This document shows positions 54,771 to 64,000 of a stretch of 64,000 nt of DNA, one piece after another. Positions within the stretch are counted from its first letter, which is position 1; each line of letters opens with the position of its first letter. The DNA lies in the NCBI GenBank assembly GCA_022818135.1, contig JAFMSR010000002.1, forward strand, positions 48,275,706 to 48,339,705, written 5' to 3'. The notes beneath the pieces are model-generated. The model searched no databases, was not told the DNA's origin, and saw only the letters and a program-made list of their open reading frames with translations. Source of the DNA: Saxidomus purpurata (lineage: Eukaryota > Mollusca > Bivalvia > Venerida > Veneridae). A program made the position numbers and the translations under genes.

Positions 54771-57700
54771 ACGGAAAGATGTCCTTAATTTCCTTAACTG
54801 AAACAATATGCAATCTACTGTATTCAAGATACACCTTTACAGAGAATGAGGTAAAATATGTTAGAGCTCATGGGGATACGATTGTTTCTTTAGTTGTTAC
54901 AGCAGCAATCAAGAGGAACTGCATTTTTTTATAATATTTTGAATTCAAAGTTAAACAAATGAAAAAGGACACAATGGCATAAAATTGTCTTAGATATTGA
55001 ATTTCAGGGAAAGAATTTTACACTTTGTTAATATTTCGGTCCAAACAAGGACGATCCTACATTTTACGAAGAAATTAAACAGGACATTTTATTTTTAACA
55101 ATGAGTCATAATCTGGACCGGTGATTTTAACTAGTTTTAAATCCGGAAAAAGATTCTAAGAATTACGTCAACATAAATAATCCAAAAGCTAGGGATAAAG
55201 TTTTAGATTTATGTACAGAACTAGACCTGATTGAATTTGGAGGGAATTACATATAGAATCAAGAAGATTTACATGGAGAACAAATAATTATAGCAAAAAA
55301 GTAGGTTAGATTTTTCTTAGTATCAGAGAACCTTTTTTTAAATGTAATTGATTCTAAAATAGAATATGGTTATAAGAGTGATCACTCAATGGTTGTATTA
55401 ATACTAAAGGGAGAAAATATAATACATAAAAACTATTTTGGAAGTTCAATAACTCTCTGCTTAAAGATAAAACGTATGTTGAAGAAATAAAAACTATTAT
55501 AAACAAAACAAAGTCTCAATCCTGAACCAAATCAAAACATTGAAAGTACTGATAGTTGCATTTAAAATTACAGATTAATGATCAGCTATTTTTCGAAACT
55601 TTGTTAATGGAAATTGAGGAAAAACTATCTCATATGCTAGTTACAAAAAGAAACAAACTGACCGAAAAGAACAACAGTTCTTATGAAATAAATGAATTAG
55701 AAGAAGATGAAGAGACAAATAAAAACATCATTTTGAACAAAATTTCTGAATTAAAAGAAATAAGAGAAAAAAATTAGAAGGATTAAAGGTGAGATCCAGA
55801 GCGATCTGGCTAGACCAAGGCGAAAAGCCAACAAAGTATTTCTGTGCTTTGGAAAACAGAAACTACATTAGTAAATGTATGCCCAACCTCATAAAACTAA
55901 TGGTAGTAGAACTGAATCTGAATCTGAAATCGTTGATGAAGTAAAAACATATTATAGAAATTTATACGCCGAAAGAGAAGTAACAGATTTTAATTTAGAA
56001 GAATATTTAGATTTTGAAGATATACCTAAGTTAACATCTGAACAGAAAGAATTATTAGAAGGTAAAATAACTAGAGAAGAGGCATCTTTTTGCACTATCA
56101 AACATGAAAACAATAAGAGTCCAGGAACAGATGGCTCACAGTTGATTTTTAAAGTTTTTCTGGATAGACTTGCGGGATTTTTCTTACGGTCAATTAATTA
56201 CAGCTACACAAATGAAGAACTTTCTTCAACTCAAAAAGAAGGGTTAATAACATGCATCCCAAAAGGCGACAAAGACAAACAGTTGATTAGAATTGGCGTC
56301 CGATTTCACTACTTAATGTGTCATATAAAATAGCCTCCGCGTGTATTTCAAATAGAATAAAAATACTACCAACCTTATAAATGATGATCAAACAGGTTTC
56401 ATCTCAGGCAGGTTTATAGGAGAAAACACTCGAAGACTTTTATGATTTGTTTCACTTCACTGAGAAAAACGACATCCCTGGTCTGCTGCTTTTAATCGAC
56501 TTTGAAAAGGCTTTCGACTCTTTGGCTTGGTCTTTCATTTATAAAACGCTCAACTATTTTAACTTTGGTAATTCTATTAAAAATGGATTAGAGCCTTTTA
56601 TACTAATATAAGTTCTTGTATCAAGTGAATGGACAGGTATCTGAATGGTTCCAAATTAAGAGGGGATGTCGACAGGGAGACCCTCTTTCTCCCTACATTT
56701 TCATACTCTGTGCAGAGATATTGGCTTTAATGATAAAGAAGAATCAAAACATTAAAGGTATCAGGGTAGGAGACAAAGAGCATTTAGTCTCACAATATGC
56801 AGATGATCTTCCTTGACCTTAGACGCAACAGAGAAGTCACTCAAAAATACATTGCTTGTGCTAAAATTCTATGCAAAAGCCTCCGGCCTTCAAGTAAATA
56901 TTGAAAAAACTAAGGTGGTCTGGTTTGGAAGTAGAAAGGGTATAAAAATCTTAATCCTAACTTAAACAATTTTAAAAGAGTCTTAACGTTTCACTATAAT
57001 ACTGAAAAATGCGTACAATATTCAGTATGTGAATGGGATAAATTCCAAAAACGATGGTCTCTGTATGAAAATTTAATAAAGGAAGCCCATACCATATAAA
57101 TAATGTTTGTGTCTGTGGTCAAGGTATGTTCCATCAAAAATTAGTGATGAGGCTTCAATTAAATCTTTTAAAACGGTATTTCAAATTTGTTTCTCTTGTG
57201 TTTAAAATGCAAGGTTTTGGAAGTATTTCACGTTTGTGGTGTTTTGTGCCTGTCATGTTTTGTTTCTCTATGGCTTTGAAGTCGACAGAACAAGAACTTA
57301 AAATGTTATTACTACACAAAATGTGTATAGTAAATTTCTCTATTATGTAATCCCGTCATCAGATAAACTATACATGGAAACTGATGAAAAGCTTTAAGTG
57401 TTGCAGTTACAAATAACACAACATACTTTTTTTTTCATCTATAATGTCACAATAATAAAAAGGCCTTTCCTAAAGTAAATATACTACGTTACCCTTACGA
57501 CGGCCTAAGTATTTCGTTTCTTCTTTTAGGTTATCTATATAAGGGAGTAATTCAGTAGAGATAATCTCAATAGCATATATACAAACATTTTTTTAAAAAT
57601 AATCATGTTTGCTTGTGTTTTTGGTTGTTGTTTTTTTGGGTTTTTTTTTTTTTTTGTTTTTTTGGTCTATTTGTTGTTGGTTTTTTTTAGATCTGATGTA

Positions 57701-57956
57701 AGTTTACCATCTATTTTTTCGTCTCATGTATCAGTTCTATACGTAATGATTTTCTGTATACTATTTCAAAATTAAATCATGCAAATAAAATTTTAAACTA
57801 AACACCACAAAATAGTCGTTAAACTTGCATACTTTTGTTTCGCTTTTATCCTTCAGGGAAGTAGTATGAAATATGTGCTTGTCAGTTAATAGTCTTGAAA
57901 GCCATAGAACTTGTATGTAAATTGTTATATGTTAACATTAATAAATCATCATCATA
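54771..57956 (+). pseudogene. L1/Tx1-like LINE, decayed endonuclease plus reverse transcriptase
   Basis: Across shifting frames it shows endonuclease blocks LVNI, GPNKDDP, RFFLVSENLFLN-type sequence and KSDHSMV. These are followed by KNNSSYEINELEEDEETN, ENNKSPGTDGSQLIF, LITCIPKGDKDKQLI, LLIDFEKAFDSLAWSFIYK, KRGCRQGDPLSPYIFILCAE and QYADDL. The order endonuclease, coiled linker, reverse transcriptase is that of L1/Tx1-type ORF2. Stops and frameshifts are frequent and a segment after WFGSRKG is missing. The 3' untranslated part ends in an A-run at 57958-57976. Confidence 0.85.
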
Positions 57957-58250
57957 TAAAAAAAAAAAAAAAAAACAATGCTGTAACACAAAAAAAAAAA
58001 AAAAAAATAAAGTATCAAATCAGGACAGCCCTAGTGGTCTGTAAATCAAATTGTGACATATAGTGCGTTATCAAGGAAAAGTATATGGACAGACAAGATG
58101 GACAACAGACAAACCACCATGGATTAAGTCCAGGAGAGCTAAAAATGATGTTTCTTGCCAATGATTATTTGTGGGTTTTTTTAGGCCCCATTGGTGGGAA
58201 ACGGTGTTTAAAAAATATATAAACAGTAATTTGTTTATCCAATATAAAAA
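57957..58250. repeat. Poly(A) tracts and diverged repeat tail
   Basis: A-runs at 57958-57976 and 57990-58008, consistent with LINE 3' ends. Then a short E-like tail (GACAGACAAGATGGACAACA, CCAGGAGAGCTAAAAATG) to about 58148, and unassigned sequence. Confidence 0.6.
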
Positions 58251-60020
58251 ACAAAAGGGCCAAGATGGCCCTTTATCACTCACCCGGCTTCCACTTGTTA
58301 CAATACAAGGTCAACAATGGCGTTGCAGAAAGGGTAAAAATTGACCTGGGATCCTGATTGGAACTACAGTTTGACCCCGATTATTCAACAACCTATTATT
58401 CGTATACCTGGTGTAATCCGAAGTCAATATTCGGTCCCGAAATGTTTTATATGTGACTGTGACTGTGAATGGGTCCAGATGAGTAAAAATCACACATTTT
58501 GTTTAACATGTTTTCTAAAAGTGTGAAGTCTCTTGACTATGAATTGAAAATTTCAAGTAAATCTACCAACTACTTTTAAAGTTATGCTTTTTTCAGATAG
58601 CACACATTGTTATTCTTCATTGACGTTTGTGACATCAAAACAGTAATTATAACGTCAATATATTTTACTTTGTAGATTGCCTTGTTACACATTCATATGG
58701 AGGTATTTTTTCTTGAAATTTAAACTGATTACACATAATTTATTGTTCAGTATTTAGCTTGTTTTAATTTTGTTGTCATTTCTCAACTTTTTTCAAAAAA
58801 TCCTCATTTTGATTGACCATGTCCTAATTTTCACTTTTTTTAGAATTAGTGGTTGCTATGGTAATATGCTTTATGATAAAGACACGATGGAATCATTTTC
58901 ATGCATATTTGTGAATGCCATTTCCAATAAACATAATTTTTTAAATGGTTACGCCTAGTCGAAATTTGGTGAAAATTGGTTATTTGTCATTTCACATTTG
59001 CTCAATAATAATTAATGCTCATTTGGACCCATTTTCTCAGTCCACGTCACATACATAAATGTATGTAAAAATAAATGGGTTACTCGAAATGGATTTTACA
59101 AATACCTGGTATTATTCGAAATGGTTTTTCAGTCCGATTGACAATGTTTGTAAGAAATTTCACACCCATTATTCGAAATGCATTCCAATCAAGCCAATAA
59201 TTACCGACACACTCAACTTGCGATAAACATTTCGTGGTCTGCTTGTTATATGTGCTTAGGTGTGATAATTACACACTCGCTTTTAACCTTGTTTGTTTGA
59301 TATCAAAGGAACAACTTTTGTTTTTGTTTGAAAGTAGGTTAAAGATGTTCACCTTTAATTTCAAACATGATAAGCTAACAAACTCGTGAAAATATAAATT
59401 CTTCCATGTCTATCTAAAGCAAGACTTTTATGCTAACTGTCAGAAGAAAAATATACTTCTACTTGTGCAGAAGAATTTTGGCTTAGCAATCTGGCAAAGG
59501 ACCCGGTAACGGGGAAATACCCAGATCTGCTGATATCTTCCTTTTTATTCGTACTGAGCAATTTGACAATCTGGCAAAGGATCCAGTCCTAGGGGGATAC
59601 CCAGATTGGGTGACAACGAAATAGTGATGTAGCTGTAAATAATGGTTAGTTCTATTTCCTGTCAACGCATTTTACTTGTAGAAAATTAGAAATGAATGCA
59701 TAAATGTATATTTACGATGTTTTAATGCAAAATAAATTAAAAGTTTGATATGATTTATTTCTGTTTCCCTTTCCTTTCATCTAAAGTGTCTGTGATAGCT
59801 ATACATATTGATGATTTACATAACAATCAGCTGGCCATCTTCGGGACTTTGATTATTTGAACCCATGTTTTATTCTAAGTAAAAACTTGGTCCCCGACAC
59901 TTCGAATAATCGAGACTCGACTGTATCTACATAGCTGTCCACTAGACAATGCTTCATTTCAAATACCAGGCCTTGTGGTTTTAGACAAGAAGATTTTTGA
60001 AGTTATGGCTGTAATTAAGC
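58251..60020 (+). mobile_element. Family B variant interrupted by a pogo-like element
   Basis: Head ACAAAAGGGCCAAGATGGCC, core as in the copy at 18658, broken at GGAAC|TA (58365) and resuming after 59925 with TCTACATAG. The sister copy reads GGAACAATCTACGTAG there. The end near 60020 is poorly defined. Confidence 0.8.
58367..59923. mobile_element. pogo/Tigger-like non-autonomous element
   Basis: 1557 bp beginning CAGTTTGACCCCGATTATTC and ending GAATAATCGAGACTCGACTG, flanked by TA (58365-58366, 59924-59925). The empty site is confirmed by the sister B copy at 18658. Inside, CAATCTGGCAAAGGA occurs twice (about 59490 and 59570). No transposase. Confidence 0.82.
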
Positions 60021-60316
60021 CTATGGGAAGTGTCCTGTCAGAGAAATCGATAACTGATGAATGAATTTTAGTTTAAAATCCAGTAAACATGTGCTCAGAA
60101 AATGAAACAAGAAATCTTTCATATTGTGCAAATTGTTATTAAACACGTTACATCTCAACTGAATTTTCATTTTTGGATCGATTGAATTTTCAATTGATCC
60201 AATGTCAACAGAGTATAACGAGGGGTTTAAGCAAAACTACTCTAAGTGTATATGAAAATAGAAGCAGATAGGACAGTCCCAGAAACGCTTCCTTATGGCC
60301 GAACACTTTACATACA

Positions 60317-62898
60317 AACTAGAACTGTCACAAGAGTGACGAATTATACCCCCACAATACAGCTTTGTCACATAGGTATGGCAATAGAGTTGAGTTATTA
60401 TACAACAAGAAGACGCGGCAATGCCACCAAAGCAGGTTTAAACGGCGCCTGCAGAAATTGTAGAATTAAAAAAAAACAGTCAGCTTGACTCCCCCCTATT
60501 TAAGTAACAGTGCCCTTGACCTTGACCCTTGTGACCTTGACCCCAAAATTTTTTTTTTCCCTACAATTTAAAAACTAAGAAAAAAAATTACATTTTTAAT
60601 AAGAGTGACCTTAACCTTGACCCTAGTGACCTTGAACCCCACATTTTTTTTTAGGACTTAAGACTCTAAAAACTGAAAATAAATAAAAATCTAAAACACT
60701 GACCTTAACCTTGACCCTAGTGACTTTGACCCCGAAAAATTGTTTTTGCTTAAAACAATCGAAAAACTAAAATTAAATAAAAATCTATTTTTAGTAACAG
60801 TGACATTGACCTTGACCCTAGTGACCTTGACCCCCAAATATTTTTTTGCTCAAAACAATCTAAAAACAAATAAAAATCTATTTTTAGTAACAGTGACATT
60901 GACCTTGACCCTAGTGACCTTGACCCTAAAAAATTTTTGCTCAAAACAATCGAAAAAGTAAAAATAAATAAAAATCTATTTTTAGTAACAGTGACATTGA
61001 CCTTGAGCCTAGTGACCTTGACCCCAAAAAATTTTTTTTGCTCAAAACAATCGAAAAACTAAAAATAAATAAAAATCTATTTTTTGTGACAATGACCTTG
61101 ACCCTAGTGACCTTGACCCTTGTGACCCAAAGCTTCCTCTCCACGCAAGCTACCTACACACCAAGTTTCATTACAATTGGTCACTCGTAACTCAAGTTAC
61201 TGAGCGGAAACCATTTTTCTATTTTTAGTAACAGTACCCTTGACCTTGAACCTAGTGACCCCCAATGCAATCCCAAGCTTCCTCTCTACACACCTATACC
61301 TACCACACTGAGTTTGATTGCAATTAGTCATTCTTAACTTGAGTTATTGAGCGGAAACCATTTTTCTTTTTTTTTTTTTTTTTTTTTTTTTGAATTGTCA
61401 AACGACAAATCGTTTATTTACAATAACAGTACATATATACAATAACAATAAGATCATGTCATGTATAAGAAGATAATTACAATATTGTTCTATCGTTTAT
61501 GTATGATACGTTTTATCTAATTTTCTTCTAAAATGAATGTGTAAGATTTTTAACAAAAATTTGTCAACTGTTTCAAAAATTTTAACAGAAAAATCTGTTT
61601 CTGGTTAACACCGTCTAAGTAGTTAGTTGTTATTAAAATGTCGTAATATAGTGTTTTTACCATATTTATGAATTTCTTTCGGCGATCACTCAAGAAATAG
61701 GTTTTATAAATGCAGTATGATATTAAACAAAGTAATATATTGATACCTTGGTAATCTTTTTTGTTCAATCTTATAACCAACTACAATACTTTCCATATTT
61801 CTAAATGATTTTGAAATTCCGCATTTTCTAAAAGCTTCGTATATGATTTTCCAAAATTCGGAAAGATAACCACAGTATAGGAAAAATGCTCATTATCTTC
61901 TATGGAATTACAATGGAAACATAATGGGTTCTCACTAATTTTCCAAGTAAAAAGATTAAGATTTGTAGCAACAATGCGATGAATAAGTTTGTACTTGAAT
62001 TGTTTTATCTTATTGTCCTTTATAGTTTTATTAAGTATATTATAAAATGCATCCCAATTAATTCGACTCCCAAATAAAGTTTCCCAGTATTTATGGATGT
62101 ATGGATGTTCGAATATGCGTTGCAAAAATTCGTCGTATATCGTTTTATTAGTGACATCTCTAAAGTGTTTTCTATTCCCAACTAGTAAATCTAGGTCAGT
62201 CTTGACTTTTTGTTAAATAAGACTCTTCAGATCTTAAAATGGTTTTCCATGAATTTGGTATTGCTTTTTTAATTATGTGTATTTCAGATATCCAATTTTG
62301 CTTGCATTTTAGACAACTCAGTATTCTATTAACGTCAATTTCTCCTTCTTCGGACAGTAGGTCATCAAGAAAAAGAATTTTGGAATCGATCCACGTGTTA
62401 AATATTAAGCACTTTCCTTTATATTTGATAAAACTATTTCCCCAAATGAGCTGCCTTCTTATTGCATAAAATGACTCTAGTTTGCTGATGTTACGTTTGT
62501 CTTTTTTACCATTTTTCTATTTTAGTAACAGTGACCTTGACCTTGACCCTAGTGACCCCAAATGCAATCACAAGCGGCATCTCCAAGCAAGCTACCTACA
62601 AACCAAGTTTCATAGTAATTGGTCACTCCTAACTTGAGTTATTGAAGGGAAACCATTTTTCTATTTTTAGTAACAGTGACCTTGAGCTTGACTCTAGTGA
62701 CCCCAAATGCAATCCCAAGTGGCGTCTCCACGCAAGCTACGTGTGTACTAAAAATTATTCAAAAGGGTAAAGTCGTTCATGAGTTATCATCCGGAAACCA
62801 TGAAAACCAACAGACCGACCGACCAACAAACAAACAAACAAACAGACAAGCTCACTCCTATTTTCCCCCCTCAAACTTCATTTTGTTGGTGTGTAATA
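60317..62898 (+). mobile_element. Pearl-like element, family F, interrupted by a LINE
   Basis: Head AACTAGAACTGTCAC-AAGA-GTGAC then ATTATACCCCCAC; a core rich in AGTAACAGTGACCTTGACCT and ACCCTAGTGACC phrases; tail ACCGACCGACCAACAAAC run and TCCCCCCTCAAACTTCATTT. Head and tail resemble family A in layout and wording, with a wholly different core. 61368-62507 is an inserted LINE. Confidence 0.82.
61368..62507 (-). mobile_element. L1-like LINE 3' fragment with 11-bp target duplication
   Basis: A minus-strand insert with a poly(A) tail (25 T on the plus strand, 61367-61391) and AATAAA just before it. It is flanked by ACCATTTTTCT at 61357-61367 and 62508-62518. Encodes the ORF2 C-terminal part: WETLFGSRINWDAFYNILNK, FKYKLIHRIVATNLNLF and the zinc-finger-like NPLCFHCNSIEDNEH. 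Truncated at its 5' end, with a stop near 62200. Confidence 0.9.
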
Positions 62899-62964
62899 AG
62901 TAGTTTCATATATTCAGTTGTTTCTAATTAAACTGTCTTCTCTTTTAAAAATTATATAGTAACA

Positions 62965-63030
62965 TTACCGGGTCCTTTGCCAGATTGCTAAGCCAAAATT
63001 CTTCTGCACAAGTAGAAGTATTTTTTTCTG
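62965..63030 (-). repeat. 66-bp inverted partner of 59441-59510
   Basis: Reads on the minus strand as TACTTCTACTTGTGCAGAAG, AATTTTGGCTTAGCAATCTG and GCAAAGGACCCGGTAA, nearly identical to plus-strand 59441-59510, which lies inside the pogo-like element. It directly precedes the SINE. Confidence 0.8.
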
Positions 63031-63038
63031 AGCACATG

Positions 63039-63385
63039 GTGGTGTGGTGGCCGAGTGGTTAACGCTCTGAACTACCAATCCAGAGGTCCCCGGTTCGATT
63101 CTCGGCCGAGGCACTGGATATTTCAGAAACGCTTTTCAGTGTTTCCCACCTATCTGAGATGAACTGGTTAGAAACCCAGAGGTAGTCTCGCGTGTATCGG
63201 TGCTATACACCGGGCACGTAGAAAAGAACCAAAGGGGTCTATTCGTAAAAGAGCTAGGGTCTGGTACCCGGATTCCCTTGTATCTGCTTCTTTCTCTAAA
63301 ATAAAGGACCACAATGGAAATAAGAGCTTGCTCTTTATTGTGTTATCCTTGGTACTTGGTACTGAAATAAATACAAATACATATC
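63039..63385 (+). mobile_element. tRNA-derived SINE
   Basis: tRNA-like head with an A box (TGGCCGAGTGG, 63048-63058) and a B box (GGTTCGATTCT, 63092-63102), an imperfect anticodon stem (CTCTGAA / TCCAGAG) and acceptor remnants. About 260 bp of non-tRNA body follows, with an A-rich tail (GAAATAAATACAAATAC). The body and the anticodon-stem mismatch argue against a functional tRNA gene. Confidence 0.78.
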
Positions 63386-63389
63386 TAAA

Positions 63390-64000
63390 CTAGAGCTATC
63401 ACTCAATGTGATTAATACCCCCTAAAGACTGCTTTATAAACTGAGGAAGTTCGTAGTAACAGAATACCTTGCAAAAGAAAACTAAAATAATGATATTGTT
63501 CTTGGCAATTACTTGGTAATTACTCAAGATAGAGTCATTGTTCTTGTACACTGCACTTCCTCTCAATGTACTTGACCATTGTATGAAGTTGTATTGAATT
63601 CCAACCAGTAGTTTTCAAGTTATGCTCCGGACAAGGAAAAGTAACAAAGGGCAATTACTGTGTAATGAGTCAAGGTGGAGTTATAGTTCTTGTGCACTGC
63701 ACTTCCTCTCAATGTACTTGACCATTGTATGAAGTTGTATTGAATTCCAACCAGAAGTTTTCAAGTTATGCTCCGGACAAGGAAAAGTAACAAAGGGCAA
63801 TAACTCTGTAATTACTCAAGATAGAGTTATGGTTCTTGTACACTGCTTTTCCTCTCATTGTGCTAGACCATTGTATGAAGTTGTATTGAATTCCAACCAG
63901 TAATTTTCAAGTTATGCTCCAGACAAGGAAAAGTAACAAAGGGCAATAACTCTGTAATGGAGTTATATTTCTTGTGCACTGCACTTCTTCTCAATGTGCT
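63390..64000 (+). mobile_element. Pearl-like element, family A, running off the window
   Basis: Head CTAGAGCTATCAC with ATACCCCC and four ~146-bp units; the tail lies beyond the window. Confidence 0.92.

Noticed and set aside
60740..61144. Open frames with LVTVTLTLTLVTL-type repeats on both strands
   Set aside because: They arise from GTGACCTTGACC repeats of family F; no gene.
63039..63115. Possible functional tRNA gene
   Set aside because: A and B boxes are good, but the anticodon stem has a mismatch, the anticodon is ambiguous, and a 260-bp body with an A-rich tail follows, as in a SINE.

Overview
The window is animal nuclear DNA, most likely from a bivalve mollusc. The reasons are one intron-rich gene with GT-AG introns, very dense repeats, and many elements built like the Pearl-type elements known from bivalves: a short head, tandem ~145-180 bp core units, a GGAC or ACCG microsatellite and a hairpin tail. 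The species cannot be fixed from the sequence.

The only cellular gene recognised is a serine carboxypeptidase of peptidase family S10, closest to retinoid-inducible serine carboxypeptidase (SCPEP1). It lies on the minus strand. Seven exons were located at 52726-52669 (start codon and signal peptide), 45098-44950, 43705-43616, 40406-40248, 39815-39741, 16636-16526 and 13919-13718. They join in frame into about 281 residues, including the oxyanion-hole motif GGPGGSG and the nucleophile motif SESYGG. The last ~165 residues expected for the family, with the catalytic Asp and His, were not found and presumably lie beyond position 1. Introns are large: intron 5 is 23.1 kb, intron 1 is 7.6 kb, and the last one is at least 13.7 kb.

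Almost everything else is mobile DNA. I group the repeats into families A-G. They differ in core sequence but share one plan: a head beginning ACAAGAG or AACTAGA with a small hairpin, then tandem core units, a tetranucleotide run and a terminal hairpin. The 3' arm of the tail hairpin is complementary to the end of the same family's own head (A: ATACCCCC with GGGGGTAT; B: GCTCACC with GGTGAGC; C: ATGCCCCC with GGGGGCAT; E: CTACTGG with CCAGTAG). Nearly all copies lie on the plus strand, antisense to the gene.

Layout: 1-9.1 kb holds a LINE RNase H remnant, a 3.2-kb palindrome of two A elements, a TIR element with an 8-bp duplication and a B element. From 9.1 to 16.6 kb there are G/B elements and exons 7 and 6. 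From 16.6 to 39.7 kb, intron 5 holds a pogo-like MITE, a CR1-like LINE, B and C elements, a 580-bp higher-order repeat, two copies of a TIR transposon (one inside a B element and itself carrying two insertions), and a 4.3-kb TTAA-flanked inverted-repeat structure. From 39.7 to 45.1 kb, exons 5-2 alternate with repeats and a 27-bp minisatellite touching exon 3. From 45.1 to 52.7 kb, intron 1 holds a TIR element containing a CR1-like LINE that is itself interrupted by an A element. From 52.7 to 64 kb there is the gene's upstream region, an L1-like LINE, a pogo-like element inside a B element, a family F array with a LINE inserted in it, a tRNA-derived SINE and a final A element running off the end.

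All calls come from reading the sequence; no alignment or database search was run.
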